Made by a program: the position numbers and the translations under genes
From: Eretmocerus hayati
Taxonomy: Eukaryota; Arthropoda; Insecta; Hymenoptera; Aphelinidae
Assembly (NCBI GenBank): GCA_029851415.1
Contig: CM056744.1
Span: forward strand, 88,771,907 to 88,835,906
DNA: 64,000 nt
Direction: 5' to 3'
The notes under the pieces: generated by a model
What the model was told of the DNA's origin: nothing
What the model saw: the letters and a program-made list of their open reading frames with translations, nothing else
The model's database searches: none
In this document: positions 1 through 13,600 of the stretch, one piece after another
Layout of the letters: each line of letters begins with the position of its first letter
Position numbering within the stretch: the first letter of the stretch is position 1

Positions 1-1527
1 CCTACCCTTAAGGCTGGTACTTGATTAGTTACCCACTTTGTTTAGAATAAGGATTGAATGAGCGTAGTGAGATTTGTCTTATTCGGATTTGGGGTTTAAG
101 TGGGCGTGCATGTGTTCTGTAGCTGAAGGAGAATCTTAGGTTTAATTATTCATACTACGTAAGCTAATTGTAGGTGGAAAAAATTTTTTCGGCAATGGAG
201 TATTTTGTTACAGTTTTGCGCCCTCTCACTCTCCCACGATCGGAAACATTCTAATTTTTTCTTCTGAATAATATAAATTTCAGTCGAGCTCTGATTAGTA
301 GACATTGGCGGTACAGAACTGCAACAAGATTGTTGGCTCATTTTCACAGCTTCAAAAACGAATCGTAATAAAGGTCAACAGCGTAACAGCCCACCAACCC
401 ATTGTGATCATTTTTCCCAAATTTAAATTTTCAAATTGCATGTCTCACCGAGATATTTTTTCAATTCAGCAAAAACCCCCAAAAACACTGCACGTCAACA
501 AAAAAGTATACCACTGTCACCTTTACAGATCAAATTTCATTGCTTGATTCAACTTTTATCTCATTCAACAATATTCAAAAGTCAATGAATTGACGTTAAG
601 TTTCATGAATGATTGGTTTTAATAAAATTGTAGATAATGATGATAATACTGCACAATGGATATTTCCCAAGTGAATAAGTTATATTGAAAAAGAGTTCTT
701 CAAAATTTGGAGTCATGAAGAAGAAAATTTGTGACATCTTCCACCTATAGTGCCAAAAAGGTTGTGATCATCTCGTCTTGCTGTCGATTAAATTTTTGAG
801 CTCCAGTAATTGAAATTAATCCAAAGTTATTCTTCGTACGTGGATCATTCGAATCTACCTCATAAATATCATCTAAAGACAATATCAAGAAAATCCATGA
901 AGTTATCATCACCTTTCATCAGTACAACTTCAATCATGGAGTGATTCTCACTTGAACGACTGTAAAGAAAAATTCTAAGCTTGGGCAAAAATCATACCTT
1001 AAGGTGTTTAAGAACCTTCAAGTATAAATTTGTCTTCTAAAATTCCATTTATTCAGAACGAACAAAAAAACAATGAAAGCCTATTGACTATTTGCGAAAA
1101 TCGAGATTCGATAATATGTACAATTTTCGTCAAACCAATAAATTTGAGATCATGACAGTACAATGATTTTCAACTTAGGGGTTTGATAAATTAGACAAAT
1201 GACGGTAGAAAATGTAAGATATGTGTCAACAGACTTACAGAAAGCAGAATTAGCTGCCATAAGATATATGGTTATGTACATGATATTTTGAATAAAATGC
1301 CTGTTGCAGCTGAAACTGTTGATCCATGACAATTATTCCACTCGCCTCGTCCCGTATCTGGATTCTTCTTGGAGGATATCCATCCAGGGAATTTATCTAC
1401 TAGTCAATAAATGAGTCATTTTTTTGCGAATCTCTCTTCTCTGATTCTATCCAGTTGAATGTGGAAAGAGACATATGAAAGAACACTCACTGTGGTATTA
1501 GTGTTACGATCCTGATTTGATTCTATA
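1..1527. other. 3' flank of the Cys-rich gene, no gene seen
   Basis: AT-rich sequence downstream of the stop codon of the Cys-rich gene (minus strand). An AATAAA hexamer on the minus strand at 1048-1053, about 475 nt past the stop, is a possible polyadenylation signal. Short open frames here look random. Confidence 0.4.
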
Positions 1528-1619
1528 TCACTTTTCTTCAATCATTCTTTTCAGTTCTGTGATTATTTTGTCCTTTTCTTTACATTTGTCTTCCAAAGAT
1601 TCGATATAAGATTTGATAT
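1528..1619 (-). CDS. Terminal exon (exon 9) of Cys-rich gene
   Basis: Acceptor CTTTAG precedes 1619. The exon adds two bases to the split codon left by exon 8 (giving Asp) and then 29 residues with a heptad pattern (IKSYIESLEDKCKEKDKII...), ending in TGA at 1528-1530. Charged, Leu/Ile-spaced sequence indicates a short coiled coil. Confidence 0.7.
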
Positions 1620-4600
1620 CTAAAGAAAAATTTGAAAATCGTGAAGATTTTGAGCATTAATCTTATTTGTCATACACAATACCGAATGGTTTGATTTTGA
1701 GAATTTCACTTTTTTACTCGATATTCCAGAATTGAGTCAAAATTAGAAATCTACCACGAGTTAATGAATTTTAGTTACAAGAACGTGGTTGCCTTGAAAT
1801 CAAAGAAAAAGCTAAGCAAAATTGCAGGCAAATTTTGGCGTATTAGTCAATCAGGTGGCTCATTTTGATTCGCCCAAGGATCAATGCGAAACTCAAATAT
1901 GATATGTGAGCACATACAGTGATTGTTCGTCTCTTTCTCACAACCCGTGACGGAGTGAAATGTTATCCAATTGTACACGGTTTTCTTCCAAAATGGAATG
2001 AATTGAACTCAAAAATTACATGTTATATCGTTGAAATCGTCATTTTTGCTCAAAAACGAAACGGCCCTGCAAAGTTTGAAGAAGACACAGTCCGATCCGA
2101 ATTGTATCGCAGTAATAGACCAACGAACATATACATAGTTTGTCGAAAAAATCGAACCTGTGTGAAAGATCGGTGGTAGCCTGTCTTCTCCGGGGAACGT
2201 TCTCTGCTGGCAGGATCCTCTGGGAGTATTATCTTGCGTGGGACTGTCGTCAAGTAATCCTTGTGATCTGATCTCTGCATAAAATTCTGCCTCTAAGGCA
2301 TCAAGAATTTCTTTACCACAATTTTCGCACCTACATCAAAGATTTTTTATATAGACACTTTCCTGATGTGATATGATTTACTTATATTGAAGATTGGAAT
2401 GATATTTTACGCGGGCAAGATTGTATCTCCAGGATTATCCAAAAATTTTTGAAAATCGTTAGTAGAAAGATTGCATGTTACTCGAACAATAATACGTCGG
2501 AATTCACTGCTGAACCAATTTTCTTTGGAAGATGAAATTAAGCATAATTTTTATACGAGTCGAAATTTTTATACGAGAAGGAATGGAAATTTCCATTTGG
2601 ATTCTCAGATTCTCCAAGCTCAAGTTCACACTCGGTCTGGTACTAACTACAATATGACGGATCTGAATCAACTGTCAAATAGACCATCCTGTTCAAAGAT
2701 AACATTGGAAAACATCCGCATAGACCATGTAGGCCTATGTTACGCAGTAGTAACAATATTTTTTGCAATCTTCTGATGTTTGGGGATCTACCAGATTCCG
2801 AAGAAAAACATTCGGATCTCTTTCATTACATTTCCCGGTTCCGAGCGATTCTTTTGACCTTCGCCTGCGGCTTGAGCGGGGAACCAATCCGAAGCGGACT
2901 AAAATCTAATGAAATCGGTGCGGAATGTTGTTCATTAAACATGATCAGATGTTATCAACTGAGGCTCCCTTCAGGGGGCCCGTTGGACGAAGATACATTC
3001 GATTACTCATATTCAATATATGACGAGACTGTGGAAGAATGTCTTGATAGATTGGCAGAATAGACTTGGTGTTGCCTCTTTGCCATCACTGAGATTCCGT
3101 TGTCCCATAGTCACAAGACTACGGGATGTGCGGGCTCGTATCGTCAAACTTCCGTGCAATGAACGGCTTTCCACAACACCCGAGAGGTACCGTTCTGGGC
3201 GCGTTTCTTTTATTTTTTGGTAACGGTTGAGGGGATCACCCCTGTCCGCAGCAGGAGTCCTATGAACCTCACCCGTGCTCGAGAGGATCGCCAGCCTCCA
3301 ACCTCCTTAGGCTCACCTCCGAGCGGAGAATCCGGCGAGCTCCAGGTGGGTTCTCCCTCGGCTTTGGGACGAACTGATGAAAGTCACGAGCCTGCGAAGA
3401 CATGGCGAGAGCCGCCGCGCCGAACCAACTGCCCCGATCCGTCGCCGTTCGATCGGAGACAAGACAAGCCCCGCAGACGTATTACAACGCGAACGCAACG
3501 CCTGGAACCGACCTTGACTGAATTCCTCACGTTCAGAGGCGACCCGTGACCGAGGATCCGACTCGACGGACCGCGCCACCCCTCCGCAAGAACGTGAGAT
3601 CCAGCCCGCCCCGCAACTAAAAGAGCCTTTCCCCCTGGAGTCGCCGGAGTCCCCCGGTGGGTTTCCTGACCATGCCACCAGTCCAACCGCGGACTGGACT
3701 GATGACGTACCACCGTCGGCCCGCTTCATTTCTTTTTTATGTGGAAGGAAAAGATCGCCAGGAGCCATATGAAAAACCTCCCTCGGGTCTCACCCATTAC
3801 TCACGCACGCACCAATCCACCCACGCACCATCCACCCACGCAACCATCCACATACGCATCCACCCATCCACACAGCCATCAACTGTCTCATCCACCCACA
3901 TGACCAACAACCAACACACCCATTCGTCCCTCCCATCGGCGACGGGAGCGACGACCTCGCTGGTCGGCCGCTCGGCGCAGACCGACTCCCGGCCGGCTTG
4001 CGCTCTCCCTCATATAGCCCCCGCCCTACCCCCACTCCTCGGCCAAAATTAACTAAATTCAAGCTAGAAGGTCGTGGGGAAGTCATTGACGGGTCTCGTT
4101 AACGGAGCTGTTCCCGGAACACTTCCTCACCTCCTCGACCGAAAAAAGGTTGACCAGACCCCAATCGCTTGACGTAGACCGAAAATTCATTAGCCTCCAA
4201 CTTCCCGCCCTTTCTTCTAACTGAGCGATATTCATGTAAATCGAACTTGAAAAAATAGTCACACGAGAGTTCCAAAAGGGTATTCACGGAAGAAATGTTT
4301 AATTTTAGTGTCGTAGCTACTACAGCTTGAAAATTCAATAGAATCCTCTAATAGTACATTTCTATACAAGAGCGGAATCCAACCACCCTAGTGTCGAATA
4401 CTATTTTTTCATCGTCGGCGTGGGAAAGAAAATAAAAAATATAATCATTGGGCAGTGTGCATAAGTTGACCTTTGATTCGGTCTAGTTCAGTCTAGTATG
4501 GTCTAATATGGTCTAGTTCAGTCTAGTATTGTCAAATACGGTCTAGTTTGGTCCCATTCGATCTACTTCAGTCTAAATCGGTCTAGTTCGGTCTACTTTG

Positions 4601-7600
4601 GTTTACTTTGGACTAGACCGTATTGAACCCAATTAGACCTCATTAGACCGTACTAGACTGAACTAGGCCGAATAAGCCCGGACTAGACCAATCGAGAACT
4701 AATCACCCCGAGTTAGACAGAAGTAGTAGACCGGGAGCTAGCTGACATTTTTTGGTAGTTATTCCTACCAGGACAGGTCATTAACTAATAAGTCATTAGT
4801 GGTGCGGAGAGGACGACTATGCAGTGACAGACGGGTGAGCCGTTCCGTTTTTGTGCGATTAATAAACAAACATGTCGGATAATTCGATATTTCAGAATCA
4901 TTTTCTACAGAGTAATCCAACAATATTCCGTTGATTCAGTTGAAAAAAAGTCATCGCTGACTAGTTGGCATACTCATTTGACGATTCCTAGTGCCTGCCA
5001 TACTCGATCGAAAATGTCAAAATTTTCAAATATTTAGAATCTATTTCTACAGTATGGCACTTTGATATTCGGATAGATTATCGGAAAAAAATCCATCGAA
5101 AAAGCATCGCCATACTGATAGGGCGATTCTGAATCAATCAAAACCGCGATCAAAGTTGCGTAAAATGCATTGAATTTCCACGTGGCCAAGCGGCTCAAGT
5201 GTTGATCAAGAGATGGCGCAGCGGAGCAGTAGAATTTGATGCATTTTACGCAACTTTGATCGCGGTTTTGATTGATTCAGAATCGCTCTATCAGTATGGC
5301 GAAGCTTTTTCGATGGATTTTTTTCCGATAATCTATCCGAATATCAAAGTGCCATACTGTAGAAATAGATTCTAAATATTTGAAAATTTTGACATTTTCG
5401 ATCGAGTATGGCAGGCACTAGGAATTGTCTAATTAGTATGCCAACTGATCAGCGATGACTTTTTTTCGACTGAATCGATGGAATATTGTTCGATTTTTGT
5501 GTAGAAAATAGTTCTGAAACATCGAATTATCCAACGTGTTTGTTTATTAATCGCACAAAAACGGAACGGCTCACCCGTCTGTCACTGCATAGTCGTCCTC
5601 TCCGCACCACTAATGACTTATTAGTTAATGACCTGTCCTGGTAGGAATAACTACCAAAAAATGTCAGCTAGCTCCCGGTCTATAGACCTAACTTGACCGA
5701 TCTGGATTGAAGTAGATCGAATTGGACCAAACTAGACCGTATTTGACGATACTAAACTGAACTAGGCCAAGTTAGATCGATCTAGTCCTAATTTAACAGA
5801 ACTTGACCTAACGAGACCTAAGTACCCGGACCAGACCGACGTAGATCGAGCTAAACTCATTTAGAACGAAGTCGACCGAACTAGGCTAAACCTAACCTAA
5901 TCAGAAGGGTATAGACCACATAAGAACCACTTGGGCCGAATTCCACTCAATAAAGTCAATCTAGACCGAACCAGATCGGACTAGACCATTTGAGCACGGT
6001 ACTTCCCATCCCCATCCTCATCCCCAACCATCCATCCACTCATCAATCCACCCATTCATCCATCCATGCCCCCCTACCCATCACCCTTATACAACCACCT
6101 ATTATACCTGATTAAACAAATTGAATCTAGAATGCTTAGTCGACTTTGCAAGTTTTGATTTGATTTTGGTCTAAATATAATTGTTGTGGTTTAATGATTC
6201 TAAATAGTAATCTCTCTGTGACATACATAAAAGTAAAATATTCTAATAGTAAACCTAACGAAATCGTTGCAAAGCGTTACAAGCAACAACTGGGTGCTTA
6301 CTTTTTGGAGTTACAAAATGAGAATTCCAAATATACCTACATCCTATTCTTTCGTCCCATTCCATTCCCAGCGTTGCCAAGAACGAGTCAGTCCCTTGTA
6401 TGAATCAGCTACAACTTACAACCGCAATGGATGCGTACACATTACTTGTAGTATCAATCAATAAAAAACGCACGAATCATCAGAAGCCAATAGGATCTGG
6501 TATTTATAGTCCGGTCTCCGGTGGACCTTTTGTTGGTCCGTAGGGGTCCAGCGAGGTGACAACACCAATGTGTAGAGGGCATATTCCTAAAATTTTCCAC
6601 CCTAGGTGGGCATTGTGCGTTTGTTCAAACCGGAGATATGAATTTTTTAAATAATTAATTTTGAGGTCGTATATGTCCGTCGTGCTCCAGTGCCCACCAT
6701 ATGTTTATTTGCAAGCTTCTTCAGCGTAGATTGAAAAAACGTTGAGGTGGGCATTCTAGGTCTGTTCAAAATTGGAAAATTCGGGGGTAAAAGGTCGATT
6801 TTTGTTGAAAAGGGGCTAAAATGACGATTTTTCGCCAAAAACTCAAAAACAATGTGCTTAATCGAAATTTTAGAAGAATATTCATTTGTTTATCTTCTTG
6901 AGATCTTTCAATTTGTATTCCTGTGTTTTTTCTCAGAAATGCGTCATTCCTGAGATATTGGCCTTACAAGATGTGGAAACGGTAGTTTCGAACCTATCTT
7001 GGCGTGTAACTCGAGAATGATGCGCTCAATCGAAATTTTACAAGAATATTTTTTTGTTCATCTTTTTGAGATTCTTTAATTTGTATTCCCGAGTTCTTTC
7101 GCAGAAATGCGTCATTTCTGAGCTTGCAAGATGTGGAAACGGGAGTTTCGAACCTATCTTGGCGTGTAACTAGAGAATGATGCGGTTAAATTTTGCAAGA
7201 ACACTTCTCGTTTATCTTCTTCAGATCTTCCGATTCATATTCGAGTATTTTTTCCAGAAATGCGTCATTCCTGAAATATTAGCATTGCAGCATGTGGAAA
7301 CGATACATCCAAACGTGTCTCGGTGTGTAATTTGAGAGTCATGCGCCCAATATAAATTTTACAACAATTTTTTGTTCTCCAAAAACCTTTTAATCCGTGC
7401 TCTAGTGTCATTTCTCAGAAATTCGTCATTTCGGAGATATTGATCTTGTCACTTGTGGTGCATAGTAATTCTGAGCATGTTGAGGGACCGTCCATTGCAA
7501 TATTGCACTCGATCGGCATTTTATCGGAGCAATAAAAAAATCGTGTAATGGGATATACTTTGATACAGCTGATTCTCCAAATTCGTTCTACCCTGTCCCC

Positions 7601-10600
7601 ACTTATCCATTAGATTCGATATATGAGCCATGAGCGTTTTTCGGCACTCCCGTAGTAACTTGCTCTTCCCAATCGAATGTGTATGCTCATCAACAATATA
7701 TGAATTATTCTTGAATCCCCACCTTGATCGTCTAATCCTGATGTATCCTATCCATATTGTTCATCACAGAAACTAGATTTATTGTAATGACAAAAAGGTA
7801 TCACTTTCCGTAATATCGATGAATCATATGCTTGTTTAACGGGTCGTTGCAAAGAAGTTCTCTCGCAAAAATGTTTCAACAACAATCATCTAGATAGTGC
7901 CCGATGTTGTTATGAAATCCGCAATAGTTGCATCGATTGTTATGATCCATATGAAATTATACATTAGACGAGAGTCGCATTGTTGAGTACCGATGATCTC
8001 GATGTGGTGAGAATCATGTCAAACTCGAGTGAAATGCAGCCGAATCAGTGTTTTCCCGCAGAGCTTCATTGGTGTTGAAATATTTGACCACTCCAATTTG
8101 ATTAAAAAATTTGTTTTGAATATTGGGTCGAAACATGCCGTGAGCATTCATTCAATATCTCCCATTTTATCGAATTGATTTATTCCTGATTAATGATAAG
8201 ATTACAATGGTGAGAAGAATAACGTACAAGAAACAAGGTTCTTGCGTCTAGATAAGATCAGTCATGTCAAATCTCGATCCAGTGCAATATTCCGTAGTTA
8301 GGTGCCAAAAACGTTCGTGACTTTCATCAACCACATTTTGCAAGGTCGATATCTCAAAAGTGCGTCATAACTGAGAGAATCCATCAATACGAATCGGAAA
8401 ATCTCAAAAAGATGAACGAGAAGGGTTCTTGCAAAATTTAACCGCATCATTCTCTAGTTACACGCCAAGATAGGTTCGAAACTCTCGTCTCCACATCTTG
8501 CAAGGCCAGTATCTCAGAAATGACGCATTCCTACGAAAAAACTCGGGAATACAAATTAAAGAATCTCAAAAAGATAAACAAAAAAATATTTTTATAAAAT
8601 TTCGATTGAGCGCATCATTCTCGAGTTACACGCCAAGATAGGTTCGAAACTACCGTTTCCACATCTTGCAAGGCCAATATCTCAGGAATGACGCATTTCT
8701 GAGAAAAAACACAAGAATACAAATTGAAAGATCTCAAGAAGATAAACAAAAGAATATTCCTTTAAAATTTCGATTAAGCACATTGTTTTTGAGTTTTTGG
8801 CGAAAAATCGTCATTTTAGCCACTTTTCAACAAAAATCGACCTTTTACCCCCGAATTTTCCAATTTTGAACAGACCTAGAATGCCCACCTCAACGTTTTT
8901 TCAATCTACGCTGAAGAAGCTTTCAAATGAACATATGGTGGGGACTGGAGCACGACGGACATATACGACCTCAAAATTAATTATTTAAAAAATTCATAGC
9001 TCCGGTTTGAACAAATGCACAATGCCCACCTAGGGTGGAAAATTTTTAGGAAAATGCCCTCTACACATTGGTGTAGTCACCTCGCTGGAGCCCTACGGAC
9101 CAACAAAAGGTCCACCGGAGACCGGACTATTAATCATATTTGACTTTCAGAATACATAGGGGAGAGTGGGGCAAAATTGGATGGATTTTGAAGTGGGGCT
9201 ATCTGACGATACTTGCGGCTTGGCGCACTATGGGACTTTGAAGTTCAATTATTGAATAGATTGTAAAAACATTTCCAGACCCCTAGGTCTCAGCGTTCCT
9301 ACTTTTTGGAACTTGAAGTTGAAAAAAATAAATCTGTCCAGCCCCGAGCTTGGGGGCACTTTTGACAAATTTTGGGGTCAAATTTGGACAGCCTTTCAAA
9401 ATTGAGGTATACGGCATTATTCCTTACCTATTAGAGTCGCATTTGCTCATCAAAACACGTGGTAATAATCCAGAACCAAGAGGGGAAACCCGCCTGAAAC
9501 TTTTCCATCCTCCCATAGCCCGAGCAAGTGAGCCATTTTTGTGTCATTCTTCAGCATTATTGAAATAGCCGCGCAATTGGTGCACTACCGTCTTCAGCAA
9601 TCAGCAATCGACTCCTGGCATCTAAGAGTTTACTTTTTCTCGTTTTTCTTCATATTAGGGTATTCATACTCGCCCCTACGTCAACAATCCCGCTGGTAGT
9701 GTGTAACATTCAAGGCAATGTCACCGAATGCAAGAGTGAAAATGATTAAATCCAGCACTATCTTGGAACACGTAAACGTTGGTTGTTGGTCATGTGGGTG
9801 GGTGAGACGGTAGACGGGTGCGTGGGTTGATGGGTGCGTGGGTGGATGGGTGCGTGGGTGAGTATAGGAAAAACAGTGAGTAACGGGAGAGTCCCGAGGG
9901 AGGTTTTTCATGTTGCTCCAGGCAATCTTTTCCTTCGACATAGAAAAGAAAAGAAGCGGGCCGACGGTGGTACGTCATCAGTCCAGTCTGTGGCTGGGCT
10001 GGTGGCGTGGTCAGGAAACCCACCGGGGGACTCCGGCGACTCCAGGGGGAAAGGCTCTCTTGGTGGCGAGGCGGGCTGGATTTCACGTTTTTGCGGAGGG
10101 GTGGCGCGGTCCGTCGAGTCGGATCCTTGGTCACGGGTCGCCCCTGAACGTGAGTAATTCAGTCAAGGTCGGTTCCAGGCGTTGTGCTTGCGTTGTAATA
10201 CGTCTACAGGGCTTGTCGCCATGTCTTCGCAGGCTCGTGACCTCCAGTTTGTCCCAAAGCCGAGGGAGAACCCACCTGGAGCTCGCCGGATTCTCCGCTC
10301 GGAGGTGAGCCTAAGGAGGTTGGAGGCTGGTGATCCTCTCGAGCACGGGTGAGGTTCATAGGACTCCTGACGCGGACAGGGATGATCCCCTCAACCGTTA
10401 CCAAAAAATAAAAGAAACGCGCCCAGAACGGTACCTCTCGGGTGGTGTGGAAAGCCGTTCATTGCACGGAAGTTTGACGATACGAGCCCGCACATCCCGT
10501 AGTCTTGTGACTATGGGACAACGGAATTTCAGTGATGGCAAAAAGGCAACACCGAGTCCATTTTTTCAATCTATCGAAAAATTCTTCCACCAAAGAAGTA

Positions 10601-13600
10601 TTCGTGCAGTTTTTCGAAATAATCGATATTTTTCGATGCTGAGGCATTTTAACGAGAAAATTTAGAATCTTGACCCGAAAAAATGCATCTAGTCCCACAA
10701 AACTTGACGAATCAGGCTATACATTTTTTTGGGTATTTTTTTTTATAATTTTGAACAAAATGTAGTATGGATCCGGTGATCCGGCGGAGGGGACGCAAAC
10801 CAGGCAATAAATATGGTCGAAAATTTCTTCTTTCGAGAAACCGACTGCACCATCGTTTTTAGATCGAAAAATTGCACAAGAATCCAAATCCCCAGCAGCC
10901 CATGATTTTTCAGGTCAGACTTCAAAATCAGGGTGTGACTTCCCCTTAATGGACAACATTCTGCACCAGGTTCATGAGATTTCAGTCCACTGCGGATTGG
11001 TTCACAGGGCCGGCTCCGGACAGCTCCGCGCCCCTGGGCAAAATAACGTGCTGCGCCCCCTTGTAAGGCCAGAGAAAATCAAGGATAACGATGTTTCATA
11101 AGAAGTCAAAATTGCACGAAAAAATTTAGGAGACTTCATCACTGTCAAATCTTATATTTTCTACAAAAGATAAGTGTAAATCAAATGAGTACGGCCAAGA
11201 TCTGCTTGTTTACCAGTCCATTTTGTTGTGATGAAAAGAAAAACTCATCACTTACTCAATATATGTGCAAACCCAAGTCTTATCGGTTCTTGTTAGTTAT
11301 CAGGTTTTCAATTCTCTCGTGAACATGAATGACTCCCAAAACCTATAAGAAGACAACTGACCTCGCGAATTCTCAGATTCTTGGAGCGAAAATTCTGTCG
11401 AAAACGTAATGAGTGCTAAAAACAAGAAAGACAATCAAACTCGCAAGTGCCGAGATGCTCGGGCCGAGAATCCTGTGGGAAAAGGATTTATTCCCAAAAC
11501 CCAAAAAGGCAGCTACTCCCACAAAAACACGAATACTTGGCCCGAGAATTCTACCGGGGACAGAGTCATTACCAGAACCTAGGAAGGCAATTAAATCCCC
11601 TAACATCCAGATCCTAGTGGCGGAAATCCCATCGTCGGAAGAAGTTAGCCCCAAAACTCAGGGAGACATCCGAACCTGCAAGCATCCGGATGCTCAAACT
11701 GGAAGGTTGTAAGCAAACGAAAGATTTCCATAAACTCACGAAGCCAATCGAACCAACTATAATATTCGGATGGGTGTTTGAACCAATAGGTTCTAAAACT
11801 TGTGAAACAGGTGGATCTCCAGACGATAAACATACCTAATCACTCCAATTCTGTGATAGACATTCCAGCTCAAGCACAAAGTACAATTGCGAGATGGTTG
11901 TCTTCCTAAATTCTGGTTTTAGTTTTTCCTACGACATAATTTTCTATTAGAGCATCAAGCAATTGCAGGATTAGTTATACTTTCCTGGGACTTGAGTTTG
12001 ATTTTTACATTTGGCAGAATTTTAATTCCAAGCATCCGAGTGATTGCAGGGTTGATTGCCTCTTTAGAATTTGGGATTAGTCCCCTCCTCCCCGTTCGTA
12101 TATTTTGTCCGAGCACCCGGGTATGACCTTTTTAGGGTTGATATTTTTCCCAAAAAGTATATTCGTTCGAGCATCCACGCACTTGTGGAATTAGTTGTAT
12201 TCCTAGGTTCCAGGATTATTTTTCAACTGTCAAAATTTTCATCTCGAGCATCAGGGTATCTGCAGGTTTGATTGCCTTCCTAGATTTTGGGATTGTTTTT
12301 TCCACAAAATTTTCCATCCGAGTGTACGGCTATTTGTGGGTTTGACTGCTTCACTAAATCGTTTGATTGTTTCCCCCTCACAGACTTTCCAGTCCGAGCA
12401 TCAGAATATTTTAGTTCAGGTTTTGGGAATGATTTATTTCCCCAATAGAATTTTTAGTCTAAGTATCCAGGTATTTGCGGATTTGATTGCCTCCCCAGGT
12501 TATGGGATTGTTTTTTTTTTTTTTTCACAAAAATCTCGACCGAAGTGTCCGGCTATTTGCGTGTTGAACTGCTGTAAGTACTATAGATTCTCGGATTCTT
12601 TTCCCTTCAAATAATTTTCAGTTCAAGCATCAGGATATTCCCGGGTTTAATTGCCTCCTCAAGTTTTGCCGGGATTGGTTTTTTCTTTCGACGGAATTAT
12701 TGGCTCGCGCACCCGCGTACTACCGGGTTTGATCGCCTTGATAGGTTTGGAAGTAGATTTTTCTCCTGACAGGATTTGCGTGCATGCTTTCCTTTGGAAA
12801 TCTTTGCGCCCCTCTGGCCCTGCGCCCTGGGGCGCCGCCCCACCTCGCCCCCCCCTTGAGCCGGCCTGCCCGCTCAATCCGCAGGCGAAGGTTAATAGAA
12901 TTGCTCGGAAGCGGGAAATGTGATGAAAGAGATCCGAATGCTATTCTTAAGAATCTGGTATAAGGCACCCAAACATTAGATGATTGCAAAAAATATTGTA
13001 AGTATATAGAACTGCGTAACATAAGCATACATTGGCTATGCAGATGTTTTCCGATGTCATCTTCGAACAGGATGGTCTATTTGACAGTTGATTCAGATCA
13101 GTCAAATCGTAGATTCAACCAGACCGAGAGTTCACGCGTGCTTTCAAACCGTGGCACTTGAGCTATTTTCACCCGAGATTCAAACTATTCTCTCCTTCAA
13201 TTACCTACTCTACGCAACAAAAATGTGATTCCTGATCAATCTTCAATGTAACATCGGACCAAGATAAAACTAAAATTTTGGTAGAAAGTATGAAACGAAA
13301 GAAACATGTTATAGCACTGTCTAAAGTGAAGGTAATGCTGCGACGATTCTCTCACCTTCGGTCGCAGTTCTGTTGAGGTGGACTCATGAGGTCACCGCAT
13401 CCGCAAGGACAGGTCAATTGGGCCTCGTTCTTCTCGCAGTTCGACGACCGGTGACCGCAACCACAGCCACCGCCAACACCACCACCATCACGCTGCAATA
13501 GCGATACTCATACGATACGCCGCGTAGGGGGACCCAACTTTACGTAAGACATTTCACGCTCCTTTCATCAATTGATTTCGCACGCAGGAGCGCGTGCGAT

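Larger units (their letters stand above)
6507..9129. mobile_element. Non-autonomous 2.6-kb inverted-repeat element with internal 160-bp repeats
   Basis: Termini are TA-GTCCGGTCTCCGGTGGACC on the left and its complement ending CCGGAC-TA on the right, consistent with a TA target duplication. Each arm is about 800 bp and carries a terminal block (6509-6850 and 8790-9127) followed by about three tandem units of roughly 160 bp (markers GGCGTGTAAC at 7001 and 7161 with a variant at 7321; reverse copies near 8463 and 8631). The centre (about 7450-8290) is AT-rich with no open frame worth calling, so no transposase. Looks like a foldback or long-TIR DNA element. Confidence 0.8.
11005..12868. mobile_element. 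hAT-like non-autonomous element inserted in outer right arm
   Basis: Ends are CAGGGCCGGCTCCGGACAGC on the left and, in reverse complement, CAGGCCGGCTCAAGGGG on the right, with GCGCCCCTGGGC-type subterminal sequence. This resembles hAT superfamily termini. The interior is an inverted pair of arrays of about 90-bp tandem repeats. The 8-bp target duplication expected for hAT is not clear (TTGGTTCA against CCCGCTCA), so the superfamily is tentative. No transposase frame. Confidence 0.6.
2600..13150. mobile_element. Composite giant foldback (nested inverted-repeat elements)
   Basis: Sequence at about 2600-3919 recurs in reverse complement at 9774-13150 (right copy interrupted at 11005-12868). Several landmarks are shared: the stretch around 2665-2790 against 12961-13105, 2790-2960 against 10940-11000 plus 12870-12960, and 3030-3919 against 9774-10575. 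About 5.9 kb lies between the arms and holds two further independent palindromes. No transposase frame was seen. The arms contain GC-rich open frames on both strands, but they are mirror images of one another and not supported as genes. Outer limits are approximate. Confidence 0.75.
9774..13150. repeat. Right arm of outer inverted repeat, interrupted
   Basis: Reverse complement of 2600-3919, split by the 1.86-kb insertion at 11005-12868. The uninterrupted form at 2870-2890 shows the pre-insertion sequence. Confidence 0.75.
2331..13355 (-). other. 11-kb intron of Cys-rich gene filled with nested inverted repeats
   Basis: Bounded by donor AAG|GTGAGA (exon 7) and acceptor TAG|G (exon 8). Phase agrees across the gap (2 + 1 bases). 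Nearly all of it is the composite foldback described separately. No exon compatible in phase was seen inside, though a small symmetric exon could be missed. Confidence 0.6.

Noticed and set aside
3217..4086. Open frames of 98-151 codons on both strands in GC-rich DNA
   Set aside because: They are mirrored in the right arm of the inverted repeat (9790-10404) with shifts and no start/stop conservation. GC-rich repeat sequence explains them.
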